Source: Caballeronia cordobensis (GTDB lineage: Bacteria; Pseudomonadota; Gammaproteobacteria; Burkholderiales; Burkholderiaceae). From it: 64,000 bases of DNA. Where the stretch lies: NCBI RefSeq assembly GCF_001544575.2, contig NZ_FCNY02000005.1, positions 310,001 through 374,000 on the forward strand. Reading direction: 5' to 3'. The notes under the pieces were generated by a model. The model made no database searches. It was not told the origin of the DNA and was given only the letters and a program-made list of their open reading frames with translations. Made by a program: the position numbers and the translations under genes. Numbering within the stretch: the first letter of the stretch is position 1; every line of letters begins with the position of its first letter. Positions 8,594 to 17,122 of the stretch are shown here, in pieces.

Positions 8594-9304
8594 ATGTGGT
8601 TTGTCGGCAAGAGCGAACTGCTCTCTCTCATTCAACGACATTGCCTTGACGAGGTAATGCCCGCCTTCAGCGACCATCGCACGCTGCGCAAGAACAGCAT
8701 CGTTTATCGTCCGGACGAATCGAGCGAGCATGTGTATCTGCTAAAGAGCGGCAGCGTCAGGCTTTATCGGCTGACAGAGGACGGCCAGGAAATCACGCTC
8801 GCGTTCGTGAAAGCCGGCATGATCTTCGGCGATGGCGACGTGCTGAATCAGGCAAATTATTCGCATCACGCGCAGACGCTCGCGCCGAGCATGGTCTGCT
8901 ATATCCGCAAGCAGGACTTCAAGAACCTGCTCGCGCGCTATGACGTGATCAACCAGTTCGTGTTGCGCAATCACTATCTGCGCTGGCAGGAAGCGCAGCA
9001 GCTGATCGAAAATCTTTCGCTGCACGACGTGCGCAAACGCCTCACGAACATTCTCGTGATGTTCTCCGGACAGGTCGGCGCCGCGTGCGATTACGCGGAT
9101 CAGGGCGATGCGATTCTTATCGACCTGCCGATCGCACAGGACAAGCTGGCGGAATTCATCGGCACGTCGCGCGAATCGGTGAACCGGCATTTCAGCGATC
9201 TCAAGGCCGAAGGTCTCGTCGATATGCGCGAACGCAGGATCGTACTGACGCCCGCGTTCGTTGCGCGCTTCATCGGCAAGACACAGGCTCTCGTGACGGC
9301 CTAG
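8594..9304 (+). CDS. Crp/Fnr-family transcriptional regulator with Crp-like recognition helix
   Basis: Protein of 236 residues. Residues 20-130 form a cyclic-nucleotide-binding-like beta barrel (KSGSVRLYRLTEDGQEITLAFVKAGMIFGDGD). A long dimer helix and a C-terminal winged helix follow. The recognition helix, residues 191-202, reads TSRESVNRHFSD; Arg193, Glu194 and Arg198 fall on the three Crp residues that read TGTGA half sites. No Fnr-type cysteine cluster is present. The strong AAGGAG in front of ATG 8594 fixes the start. Its stop overlaps the convergent racemase gene by 4 bp. The effector is unknown. Two TGTGA-N6-TCACA-like sites at 13.6 kb are plausible targets. Confidence 0.88.
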   Translation: MWFVGKSELLSLIQRHCLDEVMPAFSDHRTLRKNSIVYRPDESSEHVYLLKSGSVRLYRLTEDGQEITLAFVKAGMIFGDGDVLNQANYSHHAQTLAPSMVCYIRKQDFKNLLARYDVINQFVLRNHYLRWQEAQQLIENLSLHDVRKRLTNILVMFSGQVGAACDYADQGDAILIDLPIAQDKLAEFIGTSRESVNRHFSDLKAEGLVDMRERRIVLTPAFVARFIGKTQALVTA

Positions 9305-9960
9305 GCGGCGCGCGACAGCGCGTGCCTGACCGCGCCCACGCCGCTTTGCGGGCTCGACAGCACCGGCACGGGCAGCGAACCGAGCGCGGGCACGAGCCGC
9401 GCCATCGAGACTTGCGCGAGCACGATCACATCGACATGATCGGCCAGCTCGATGATCGCGCGGCGCAGTATGTCGTCATGCTTCGCCGAATCGCCCGCGA
9501 GCAGCGCCTCGAACGCGCCCTGTGCGATGCATTCGGTCACGTCGATCGTGCGCCCCTGCTCCGCGGCCTTCTTGCCGATCAGACGCACGGTGGGTTCGAG
9601 CGTGGTCGATACCGTCGCCACGACGCCGATACGCGCGCCCAGCGCGCTCGCTTCCTCGGCCATCGCTTCGTCCACTTTCACGATGGGCGTGCGGATCATG
9701 CCGCGCAAGAGGTCCGTCGCTTCGCCGACCGACGAGCACGCGTTCAGGATGATGTCCGCGCCCATGCTCTGCGCGTTCGACATGTAGGTGTAAAGACGCT
9801 CGGTCACTTCGGGCGTGAGATAGCCGGCGGTGCGCACGTCCGCGAGCAGGCTGTCGTCGACGATATTCACCACGCGCGCATCCGGCAACTGCTGCGCGAA
9901 CTGTGCCTTGAGCGGCTCGACGGTAACGGGTCCGGTATGCACTACGACGATCTTGGTCAT
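9301..9960 (-). CDS. Asp/Glu/hydantoin racemase-superfamily protein
   Basis: Protein of 219 residues of the aspartate/glutamate racemase superfamily, which use two Cys/Thr acid-base residues in a pseudo-symmetric fold. The first candidate is Cys in IILNACSSVGEATDLLRG. The second-half counterpart lies near VIVLAQVSMARLVPAL, where the usual Cys is not obvious. That points to the maleate-isomerase/AroM-like or other non-racemase branches, so the reaction is left open. It is the last gene of an operon with a ribose-type ABC importer (31 bp after the ATPase stop), so it probably acts on the imported acid or sugar acid. The 3' end overlaps the Crp-type gene on the other strand by 4 bp. Confidence 0.75.
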   Translation of the reverse strand: MTKIVVVHTGPVTVEPLKAQFAQQLPDARVVNIVDDSLLADVRTAGYLTPEVTERLYTYMSNAQSMGADIILNACSSVGEATDLLRGMIRTPIVKVDEAMAEEASALGARIGVVATVSTTLEPTVRLIGKKAAEQGRTIDVTECIAQGAFEALLAGDSAKHDDILRRAIIELADHVDVIVLAQVSMARLVPALGSLPVPVLSSPQSGVGAVRHALSRAA

Positions 9961-9991
9961 GTTTCGCTCTACGTTGGTTGCTATGAATGAG

Positions 9992-11500
9992 TCAGACGGT
10001 GGCGAGCGCCATCACTTTTTCCTGCGTGGCCTCCTCGCGGCGTAACGCGCCGCTGATGCGGCCTTCGCGCACGGTCAGAATGCGATCGCTCACGGCGAGC
10101 ACTTCGAGGAGATCGGAAGAAATCACGATGACGCCGATGCCGCGCGCCGCGAGCCGCGCAATGAGCGCATGCACTTCCGCTTTCGCGCCCACATCGATGC
10201 CGCGCGTGGGTTCATCGACGATCAAGACTTTCGGGTTGCGCGCCACCCACTTCGCAATCACGATCTTCTGCTGATTTCCGCCGCTCAGATTGACGACGCG
10301 TTGTTCGACGCCCGGCGTCTTGATGCCCAGCATGCGCACGTATTCGAGGCAGCTCGCACGCTCGCGCCCATGCTGCACGAACTGAAACGGCGAATAGCGC
10401 GACAGATGCGTGAGGCTGAAGTTCTCGCGCACGCTCATGCCGAGCACGAGGCCTTGCGCCTTGCGGTCTTCGGTGACGAAGCCGATGCCCGCGCGAATCG
10501 CGTCGTGCGGGTTGCGTATCGCGACCGGCGCGCCGTCGATGCGAATGGAGCCGCTTGCTGCGCGCATGCCGAAGATCGCCTCCATGATCTCCGTGCGCCC
10601 CGAGCCGACCAGCCCCGCGATGCCCAGAACTTCCCCGCGATGCAGCGTGAAGCTGATGTCGCGGATGCGCGCATCGGACGCCCTGTTGAGCCTGAGCGAC
10701 AGGTTGCGCACGTCGAGCACGGGCTGATCGGTCGCATGCGATTGCGGCTCGCCGTACAGCTCGCTCAGTTCGCGGTCCACCATCTGCCGCACGAGCGTCT
10801 CCCGCGTGACCTCCGCGATGGGCAGCGTGCTGACCGTGCGGCCATCGCGCAATACCACGACGCGATCCGCCAGTTCCAGAATCTCTTCGAGCCGGTGCGA
10901 GATATAGACGACCGCGATGCCGCGTTCGCGCAGACGCCTGACGAGCTTGAGCAGCACGCCGGTTTCGTGATGACTCAACGAGGCGGTCGGTTCGTCCATG
11001 ACGATGACTTTCGATTGCGCGGACAAGGCCTTCGCAATCTCGATCATCTGCCGCTGGCCCACGCTCAGTTCGCTGACGCGCGTGGCCGGGTCGATATCCA
11101 TCTCGATCGTTTGAAGCAGCGCGCGCGCTTCCCGAGCCATGCGCGGACGATCGATGAAACCGAATCGCGAACGCGGCTCCTTTGCCAGAAAGATGTTCTC
11201 GCTCACCGTCAGATTCTCGACGACGGCCAGTTCCTGATAGATGATGTTGATGCCGAGCGCGCGCGCATGATTGCTGTCCGCGATCGTCACTTCGCGGCCT
11301 TCCACGACGATGACGCCGCCGGGGTCGGGCGCATACACGCCCGTCAGGATCTTCATGAGCGTGCTCTTGCCCGCGCCGTTCTCGCCCGCGAGCGCGAGCA
11401 CTTCGCCGCGATGAATCGCGAGATCGACGCGATCGAGCGCCTTCACGCCGGGAAAGGTTCTGGAGATGCCGCGCATCTCCAGAAAGGGCGCGGACGTCAT
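9992..11500 (-). CDS. Sugar ABC transporter ATP-binding protein (RbsA type), second importer
   Basis: ATPase of 502 residues with two NBDs. The first has Walker A GENGAGKSTLMK, ELSVGQRQMIEIAKAL and Walker B VIVMDEPTASL. The second has the degenerate GLVGSGRTEIME loop, LSGGNQQKIVIAKW and VLIVDEPTRGID. Full length for the CUT2 class. The ATG at 11500 overlaps the binding-protein stop (11497) by 4 bp, so the two are coupled. It belongs to the operon permease, binding protein, ATPase, racemase-like enzyme, read leftwards from 13.5 kb. It is distinct in sequence from the ATPase at 1.7-3.3 kb, so it is not a recent duplicate. Confidence 0.93.
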   Translation of the reverse strand: MTSAPFLEMRGISRTFPGVKALDRVDLAIHRGEVLALAGENGAGKSTLMKILTGVYAPDPGGVIVVEGREVTIADSNHARALGINIIYQELAVVENLTVSENIFLAKEPRSRFGFIDRPRMAREARALLQTIEMDIDPATRVSELSVGQRQMIEIAKALSAQSKVIVMDEPTASLSHHETGVLLKLVRRLRERGIAVVYISHRLEEILELADRVVVLRDGRTVSTLPIAEVTRETLVRQMVDRELSELYGEPQSHATDQPVLDVRNLSLRLNRASDARIRDISFTLHRGEVLGIAGLVGSGRTEIMEAIFGMRAASGSIRIDGAPVAIRNPHDAIRAGIGFVTEDRKAQGLVLGMSVRENFSLTHLSRYSPFQFVQHGRERASCLEYVRMLGIKTPGVEQRVVNLSGGNQQKIVIAKWVARNPKVLIVDEPTRGIDVGAKAEVHALIARLAARGIGVIVISSDLLEVLAVSDRILTVREGRISGALRREEATQEKVMALATV

Positions 11501-12438
11501 TTCGTGTAGCTGCCGATATTGTCTTTCGTCACCACCGTCACGCCCGTGTCGATATCCTTCTCGTGGGTCTCCTTGTTCTGAATCTGCGCGACGAGATGCT
11601 CCACCGCGAGCGAGCCCATCGTCACCGGACGCTGCACCATGATTCCCTGGATGTAGCCGTCTTTCAGCCCCTTGAGCGTATCCGGCAGATCGTCGAAAGC
11701 GAGCACTTCGAGCTTGCCTTTCATCGCGCCGAATTCCTTCGTGTTGAGCACCTTCGCGACCGCCGGCCCGCCCACCTGACTCACGCCGAAGATGCCGCTG
11801 AGATTGGGATGCGCGCGCAGCGTGGTTTCCACGACGGATACGCCGCGCGCGAGGTCGTCGTCGGTGCCTTGCGTCTCCACGATCTTGATGCCCGGATATT
11901 TCGCGAGGCCCTTCTTGATGCCCGCGATGCGCTCGTTCAGGTTCACCGCGCCGAGCTGCCCCGTGACGATCGCCACTTCGCCCTTGCCGTTCAACGCGCG
12001 GCCCATGGTGTCGGCCATCGTCTCGCCGGCCTGCACGTTATTCGTGCCGATGTACATCGAGCGGCCGCTGTTGGGCGAATCCGAATCGTAGGTCAGCACG
12101 GCCACGCCGTTCTTGGCGGCGCGCTTCATCACGCTTTCGACGGACTTCGGCTCGTTCACGGAAATGGCGATGCCATCCACGTGCCGCGAGATCAGGTCTT
12201 CGATGATCTGCACCTGCGTCGAGCCCTGCGTGTTCTGCGGCACGACCCATTGATACTTGACGCCGGCCTTGTCGGCGGCGGACTGCGCGCCCTTGTTGCA
12301 GTCGTCGAAGAACGGCACCGCGACCTTCGGCACGACGGCGACCGAAATGTCCTTGGCGTCCTTCGCATGCGCGCCGCCGCTGAGCGCGGCGCACAGCGCG
12401 AGGGTCATGCCTGCGATGATCCGTGGCGTGGTTTTCAT
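11497..12438 (-). CDS. Periplasmic sugar-binding protein of the second ribose-type importer
   Basis: Secreted binding protein of 313 residues with a Sec signal peptide ending at ALSGGAHA (about residue 25). The mature part has the RbsB-like fold (FFDDCNKGAQSAADKAGV, VDGIAISVNEPKSVE, YIGTNNVQAGETMADTM, GVSQVGGPAVAKVL). No lipobox, so soluble in the periplasm. The start is ATG 12438 behind AGAGGAGACGAAAC. It lies 28 bp after the permease gene. The ligand is not evident; related proteins bind ribose, allose, erythritol or inositol. Confidence 0.92.
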   Translation of the reverse strand: MKTTPRIIAGMTLALCAALSGGAHAKDAKDISVAVVPKVAVPFFDDCNKGAQSAADKAGVKYQWVVPQNTQGSTQVQIIEDLISRHVDGIAISVNEPKSVESVMKRAAKNGVAVLTYDSDSPNSGRSMYIGTNNVQAGETMADTMGRALNGKGEVAIVTGQLGAVNLNERIAGIKKGLAKYPGIKIVETQGTDDDLARGVSVVETTLRAHPNLSGIFGVSQVGGPAVAKVLNTKEFGAMKGKLEVLAFDDLPDTLKGLKDGYIQGIMVQRPVTMGSLAVEHLVAQIQNKETHEKDIDTGVTVVTKDNIGSYTK

Positions 12439-12466
12439 GTTTCGTCTCCTCTTTGGATTGGACGGC

Positions 12467-13513
12467 TCAACGTCCCTTGCGGCGCACGCGCCAGATGTCG
12501 ATGCTGACCGCGATCAGGATCACGCAGCCGGTAATGGCCTGCTGCGCATAGGTATCGATGTTGAGAAGCACCACGCCGTTGGTGATGATCCCCGCGAGCG
12601 CCGCGCCGATGATCGCGCCCTCGACGCTGCCCGCGCCGCCCGACAGGCTCGCGCCGCCAATGGCCGCCGCCGCGATGACGTCGAGTTCCGCGCCGAAGCC
12701 GGAGGCCGGCTCCGCCGACACGAAGCGCGAAAACGCGATCACGCCCGCCATCGACGCGATAAGTCCAGACAGCACGTAGACCACGAATTTCACGCGCGCG
12801 GTGCGCACGCCCGACAGGCGCGCCGCGACTTCGTTGCCGCCCGTCGCGTAGACATGCCGGCCGAAGCGCGTCTGCCGCATGACGACCGCGAACACGGCCG
12901 TCATGACGAGCAGAATGACCACCGGAAACGGCACGAAGCCGATATAGCCCTGACCGATGAACGTGAACGCATCGGGCACGTCCGGCGTGACCGGCACGCC
13001 CTTCGTGACGATGTACATCAGCCCGCGCCCGATGGACAGCGTGCCGAGCGTCGCGATGAAGGGCGGCAACTGGATCCAGGTGATCATGAAGCCGTTGAAC
13101 CCGCCGACGATCACGCCCACCGCAAGCCCCGACAGGACCGCGGCGAACGCCGGCAGGCCGTGCTGGAAGGCCAGCGCGGTGACGAGCGACGAGAGGCCCA
13201 TCACGGAGCCCACGGAGAGATCGATGCCGCCCGTGATGATTACGAGCATCATGCCGATCGACATGAGCGCGACGAGCGAGAACGAACGGAACACGCCCAT
13301 CAGATTGTTGGTGGTGAGGAAGTACGGCGAGAAGAGGCTGATCAGAAAGCCCACCAGCAACAGCACCGACAGCACGTTCAGTTCACGGATGCGCAGACAG
13401 GCGCGCAGGAACGCGATGCCGCGCGACGGCTCGGCCTGCCGCGTGTCGGGGGCTTCGTTCGGCTCCTTGTTTGAACCATCGCTTGCGGCTTTGTTCGACG
13501 ATAGTGCGCGCAC
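12467..13513 (-). CDS. Ribose-type sugar ABC transporter permease, second importer
   Basis: Permease of 348 residues with a 40-residue polar cytoplasmic N terminus, then about eight to ten membrane spans. The family signatures MLVIITGGIDLSVGSVMGL and AAIGGASLSGGAGSVEGAIIG are present. Translation starts at GTG 13513 behind a good GGAGGAG six bases upstream. First gene of the importer/racemase operon. The upstream 195-bp region shared with the divergent dehydrogenase gene contains two copies of a Crp-like operator, so expression is probably under global or local Crp-family control. Confidence 0.92.
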   Translation of the reverse strand: MRALSSNKAASDGSNKEPNEAPDTRQAEPSRGIAFLRACLRIRELNVLSVLLLVGFLISLFSPYFLTTNNLMGVFRSFSLVALMSIGMMLVIITGGIDLSVGSVMGLSSLVTALAFQHGLPAFAAVLSGLAVGVIVGGFNGFMITWIQLPPFIATLGTLSIGRGLMYIVTKGVPVTPDVPDAFTFIGQGYIGFVPFPVVILLVMTAVFAVVMRQTRFGRHVYATGGNEVAARLSGVRTARVKFVVYVLSGLIASMAGVIAFSRFVSAEPASGFGAELDVIAAAAIGGASLSGGAGSVEGAIIGAALAGIITNGVVLLNIDTYAQQAITGCVILIAVSIDIWRVRRKGR

Positions 13514-13568
13514 CGGTCACTCCTCCGTTCAGGCTGAGGCCGATCATAGAGGCGCGCGAAACCGGAAA

Positions 13569-13587
13569 TCTGTGACGCGCGTCATAG
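13569..13587 (+). promoter_or_regulatory. Crp-like operator, copy 1 (TGTGA-N6-TCATA)
   Basis: TCTGTGACGCGCGTCATAG contains TGTGA, a six-base spacer CGCGCG and TCATA, one base off the Crp consensus TGTGA-N6-TCACA. The exact reverse complement of this 19-mer recurs 59 bp to the right. It lies 56 bp upstream of the permease GTG. Confidence 0.65.
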
Positions 13588-13627
13588 TCGGGCATCGGGG
13601 TAGACCCGTAGAAGATCGCGCATGCCG

Positions 13628-13646
13628 CTATGACGCGCGTCACAGA
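13628..13646 (-). promoter_or_regulatory. Crp-like operator, copy 2 (inverted copy)
   Basis: CTATGACGCGCGTCACAGA is the exact reverse complement of copy 1; read on the minus strand it is again TGTGA-N6-TCATA. It lies 62 bp before the dehydrogenase ATG at 13709. Each divergent promoter thus has its own site in the same relative orientation and at a similar distance. Confidence 0.65.
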
Positions 13647-13708
13647 AATCGCCTGCCGAGCGGGGCTACGATGCGTTCGTACACTCTCTAAACGAAAGGA
13701 GCCACAGC

Positions 13709-14602
13709 ATGACGAAGCGAGTGATCGTGACCGGCGGAAGCGGACTGGCCGGCAAGTGGGTGGTCGAAGACCTGGTCGCACATGGCTATGAAGTGCTCAA
13801 CGTGGACCGCGTGCCGATGGCCAAAGCGACGGCGCGCACGCTCATTACGGACATCACCGACGCCGGGCAGGTTTTCAACGCGCTCGCCTCGACGACGACG
13901 GCCAAAGAGTTCGATGACGACATCGAGCCGAAACCGATCGACGCGATCGTGCATTTCGCGGCGATCCCGCGCATTCTCGTCACGACCGACAACGAAGTGT
14001 TCCGCATCAACGTGATGGGCACGTACAACATTCTCGACGCGGCGTCGAAGCTCGGCATTCGCAAGGTGATCGTCGCTTCCAGCGAAACGACGTATGGCGT
14101 GGTGTTCGCGCACCGGCATCGCGATCCGGTCTATTTCCCGCTCGACGAAGACTATCCCGTCGATCCGATGGACAGCTATGCGACCTCGAAGGTCATCAAC
14201 GAGGTAACGGCCAAGGCGTTTCATGCGCGCACGGGCGCGGATATCTATTGCTTTCGCATCGGCAACGTGCTCGATCCCGTCGACTATCAGAAATTCCCGG
14301 CGTGGCTGGAGAATCCCGCGTTGCGCAAGCGTATCGCGTGGAGCTATATCGACGGGCGCGATCTCGCGACGGCGGCGCGCCTCGCCATCGAGAAGGACGG
14401 TCTCGGATTTCAGGTGATGAATGTGGCTGCGGACGACGTCTCGTCCGATCTGCCCACGGCCGAATTGCTGAAGCGCTTTTATCCGGACGTGCCGCTGAAA
14501 AAGCCGCTGGGCGAATCCGAAACCTTGCTGAGCAATGACAAGCTCAAGCGCCTGCTCGGCTGGCAGCAGGCGTATAAATGGCGCGAGCAGACGGCGCGAT
14601 AG
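13709..14602 (+). CDS. NAD-dependent epimerase/dehydratase-family (extended SDR) dehydrogenase
   Basis: Extended short-chain dehydrogenase of 297 residues. The Rossmann motif GGSGLAGKW (residues 9-17), a conserved central HFAAIPR segment, the Ser/Thr of the catalytic site in ASSETTYG and the catalytic YATSK (Tyr/Lys) are all present. Members of this branch act on UDP-sugars or on free sugar acids; D-erythronate dehydrogenase (DenD) is an example. Here the neighbours are a sugar importer, a class II aldolase and a DapA-like lyase, so oxidation of an imported sugar or sugar acid is more likely than nucleotide-sugar epimerisation. It is divergent from the permease, with paired Crp-like sites between them, and preceded by AAAGGAG. 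Confidence 0.85.
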   Translation: MTKRVIVTGGSGLAGKWVVEDLVAHGYEVLNVDRVPMAKATARTLITDITDAGQVFNALASTTTAKEFDDDIEPKPIDAIVHFAAIPRILVTTDNEVFRINVMGTYNILDAASKLGIRKVIVASSETTYGVVFAHRHRDPVYFPLDEDYPVDPMDSYATSKVINEVTAKAFHARTGADIYCFRIGNVLDPVDYQKFPAWLENPALRKRIAWSYIDGRDLATAARLAIEKDGLGFQVMNVAADDVSSDLPTAELLKRFYPDVPLKKPLGESETLLSNDKLKRLLGWQQAYKWREQTAR

Positions 14603-14619
14603 ACGTCGGTCTTTAACGC

Positions 14620-15507
14620 TTATTGCACGGCTTCGAGCAATGCGCCGAGCCGTGCGGTCGCGTCGTCCGATAGCGCCATCAACGGACGGCGCGGCGCACC
14701 GACGTCGTGTCCTTTCAGTTTGAGGCCCGCCTTGATCGTCGTCGGCAGACCGCCCTTCAGGATGAATTCGAGCACCGGCAACTGTCTGTAGAACAGCGCG
14801 CGCGCTTCATCGAGCTTGCCCGCCTGGATCGCGGCGTAAAGCTCCAGCGTGAGCCGCGCGATCAGATTGGGCGCGGCCGTGCACCATCCGCTCGCACCCG
14901 CGCAGAAGGCTTCGAGCGCGAGCGGATTCGAGCCGTTGTAGAACGGAATCTCGCCATCGGCCAGTTGATGCAGCACGTGCATGCGCTGGATATCGCCGGT
15001 GCTCTCCTTGACCATCGTGACGTTGTCGATCTCGCGCACCATGCGCGCGATCAGTTGCGGCGACATGTCCACGCCGCTCGTCGCCGGGTTGTTGTACAGC
15101 ATGATCGGAATGTCGATTGCATGCGCGATCTCGCTGTAATGCCTGACGATTTCCGCCTCCGACAACTTCCAGTACGAGATCGGCAGCACCATGACCGCAT
15201 CCGCGCCGGCGCTTTGCGCGAAGCGCGCGCGGCGAATCGCGTTGCGCGTCGTCAGATCCGAGATGCCGACGACCACGGGCACGCGTTTCGCCACGTGTCC
15301 GATCGAGATTTCAGCGGCTTCGTCCCATTCCGCGTCGCTCAGATACGCGCTTTCGCCCGTACTGCCGAGCGGCGCGATGGCATGCACGCCGTCGTTCACG
15401 AGCCGGTCGATGCTCGCGCGCAGCGCGGGGCCGTCGATGCCGTCCGTCTCCCGATCGAACGGCGTGATCGGGTACGCGATGATTCCTTTGAAAAGCGCTT
15501 GTGACAT
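14620..15507 (-). CDS. DapA-family (dihydrodipicolinate synthase-like) lyase/aldolase
   Basis: TIM-barrel class I lyase of 295 residues. The carboxylate-binding GSTGES loop (about residues 48-53), the catalytic Tyr in YNNPATSG and the Schiff-base Lys in TMVKESTGD are all present, so the enzyme should be active on a 2-oxo acid. It starts at ATG 15507 (MSQALFKG) behind AAGGAAAACTC; the longer frame upstream belongs to the preceding gene in another frame. It is second in an operon behind a class II aldolase (41 bp gap). DapA paralogues outside lysine synthesis usually cleave or dehydrate 2-keto-3-deoxy sugar acids or hydroxyproline-derived acids. The genomic setting supports sugar-acid catabolism, not DapA proper. 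Confidence 0.86.
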   Translation of the reverse strand: MSQALFKGIIAYPITPFDRETDGIDGPALRASIDRLVNDGVHAIAPLGSTGESAYLSDAEWDEAAEISIGHVAKRVPVVVGISDLTTRNAIRRARFAQSAGADAVMVLPISYWKLSEAEIVRHYSEIAHAIDIPIMLYNNPATSGVDMSPQLIARMVREIDNVTMVKESTGDIQRMHVLHQLADGEIPFYNGSNPLALEAFCAGASGWCTAAPNLIARLTLELYAAIQAGKLDEARALFYRQLPVLEFILKGGLPTTIKAGLKLKGHDVGAPRRPLMALSDDATARLGALLEAVQ

Positions 15508-15548
15508 GAGTTTTCCTTCGATGTGGGTCGGGGAGCGTAAAGACAGGT

Positions 15549-16331
15549 TCACTTGAGGCAATCGGCGTGCTCGCGCAGCGCGCGCCGCGCGTAGTACGCG
15601 AAATTCACCGCATGGCGTTTCGGCGTGGACGTCCAGTCGTGCGCTTCCTTCGCCAGTTGCGCTTCGATCGGCTGGATCGCGCCCGCCTGCATCGCGATGA
15701 GTTGCATGCGCGCGGCGCGCTCCATCAGCAAGGCGAGCGTGCAGGCTTCCTCGATCGTCTTGCCGGTGACGAGCATGCCGTGATGCGCGAGCAGCACCGC
15801 GCGTTTGTCGCCGAGCGCGGATGAGATAATCTCGCCCTCTTCGTTGCCGACGGGAATGCCCGGCCACTTTTCGAGGAACGCGCAGTCGTCGAAGAGCGGC
15901 GTCATGTCCATATGCGAGACCTGCAGCGGCACTTCGAGCATCGACAACGCCGAGACATGAAGCGGATGCGTGTGAATGATGCAGTTGACGTCCGGTCGCG
16001 CCCGATACACCCACGTATGAAAACGATTCGCGGGGTTCGGCATGCCCTTGCCGTCGAGCGTCCTGAGATCCTGATCGACGACCAGCAGATTGCTTTCCGT
16101 GATCTCGTCGAAGCCGTGGCCGAAGGGCTGCGTGTAAAACGTGTCCGGATCTTCGGCGCGGCACGTGATCTGGCCCGCGAGCCCGGAGTCATGGCCGCCG
16201 TCGAACAGGATGCGGCACGTGAGCGCGAGCTTCTGGCGCGCGGTCCAGGCGTGTTCCGTCAGCTCGGCGTTCATCTGCGAAAGCGAACGCGCGACGATCT
16301 GCGATTTTGATAGATTGAGTGTTTCCGGCAT
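15549..16331 (-). CDS. Class II aldolase/adducin-family protein
   Basis: Protein of 260 residues of the AraD/FucA zinc-aldolase superfamily. Visible are LTCRILFDGGHDSGLAGQITCR (variant of the usual GNxSxR region), the metal ligands in CIIHTHPLHVSAL and the C-terminal LLAHHGMLVTG. The length and the N-terminal LALTCRIL pattern match the larger class II aldolase branch that acts on aldol or oxo-tetronate substrates, not FucA. It is the first gene of a two-gene operon with the DapA-like lyase and faces the XRE-cupin regulator over 80 bp containing a 17-bp inverted repeat. Role: carbon-carbon cleavage or decarboxylation of a sugar-acid intermediate; the exact substrate is unknown. Confidence 0.84.
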   Translation of the reverse strand: MPETLNLSKSQIVARSLSQMNAELTEHAWTARQKLALTCRILFDGGHDSGLAGQITCRAEDPDTFYTQPFGHGFDEITESNLLVVDQDLRTLDGKGMPNPANRFHTWVYRARPDVNCIIHTHPLHVSALSMLEVPLQVSHMDMTPLFDDCAFLEKWPGIPVGNEEGEIISSALGDKRAVLLAHHGMLVTGKTIEEACTLALLMERAARMQLIAMQAGAIQPIEAQLAKEAHDWTSTPKRHAVNFAYYARRALREHADCLK

Positions 16332-16367
16332 GGCTGAATCCCGTTGTCGTGTCCTGATGTGTAGTTT

Positions 16368-16384
16368 ATGACACTTGGTGTCAT
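16368..16384. promoter_or_regulatory. 17-bp inverted repeat, probable XRE-cupin operator
   Basis: ATGACAC-TTG-GTGTCAT, two perfect 7-bp arms with a 3-bp spacer, is the only strong dyad in the 80-bp gap between the divergent aldolase and regulator genes. Its location covers the promoters of both, fitting autoregulation plus control of the aldolase/DapA operon. Confidence 0.6.
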
Positions 16385-16411
16385 TTACGGCAAGCTTTTT
16401 TTGGAGGTGTC

Positions 16412-16978
16412 GTGGTTGCTGTTCGTCTGAAGCTACTTCGCAAGCAGCTCGGCATGAGCCTGCAGGAACTGGCGGATCGGTCCGAGATGACCAAGAGCTA
16501 CCTGTCCAAGGTCGAGCGTGGACTCAGCACGCCGTCCATTGCGGCGGCGATGAAGCTCGCGCAGGCCTTGCATATCGACGTCAACGAGCTTTTTTCCGTG
16601 GCTGGCGGCGAGGAGGCGATCTCGGTCGTGCGCGCGTCGGAGCGCGTGGAAGTGGGCGGAGACGGCGACGAGTCGCAGCCGAAGTACGAGATCATTTCGC
16701 CGAAGGGCGGACATCGCGGGCTCGTGCCGTTCATGATCACGCCCGCCGCCGATTTCGTCGCGACGGATTTCAAGGAGCACGAAGGCGAGGAGTTTCTTTT
16801 CGTGCACCGCGGCAAGATCGAGATCGATTTCGCCGATCACAAAGTCGCGCTCTCGACGGGCGACAGCGTGCACTTCAATGCGCGCATTCCGCACCGCATC
16901 CGCTCGGTCGGCGCGACGCGCGCGCAGGTGCTGCTCGTCGTCAAAGGCGAGCCCACGGACGGCGACGCCGACGCGTAA
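16412..16978 (+). CDS. XRE-cupin transcriptional regulator
   Basis: Regulator of 188 residues. Residues 3-60 form a lambda-repressor-type helix-turn-helix (LGMSLQELADRSEMTKSYLSKVERG). Residues 80-185 form a cupin domain with the EHEGEEFLFVHRGKIEI and PHRIRSVG strands, used for ligand sensing. It starts at GTG 16412, placed by GGAGG five bases upstream. Such regulators typically control one adjacent catabolic operon, here most likely the divergent aldolase/DapA pair and possibly the downstream DUF1185/transporter genes. A short hairpin follows the stop. Confidence 0.9.
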   Translation: MVAVRLKLLRKQLGMSLQELADRSEMTKSYLSKVERGLSTPSIAAAMKLAQALHIDVNELFSVAGGEEAISVVRASERVEVGGDGDESQPKYEIISPKGGHRGLVPFMITPAADFVATDFKEHEGEEFLFVHRGKIEIDFADHKVALSTGDSVHFNARIPHRIRSVGATRAQVLLVVKGEPTDGDADA

Positions 16979-17021
16979 CACGTAGCGCGCCGACTCGCGC
17001 AAACCGACCACGGATAAATGC

Positions 17022-17038
17022 AAGCTGCCTTGCAGCTT
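17022..17038 (+). terminator. Short stem-loop after the XRE-cupin gene
   Basis: AAGCTGC-CTT-GCAGCTT forms a 7-bp stem with a 3-base loop 44 bp after the stop, followed by only two to three T residues. A weak intrinsic terminator or attenuator is possible. Confidence 0.35.
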
Positions 17039-17122
17039 TGCTGAGTGACCTCGTTCTCCGAGCCGTTTAACTTGGTGTCAGGCCCGTCGGCCCGATTCCA
17101 ACATTCAAAACCGGAGATGCAA

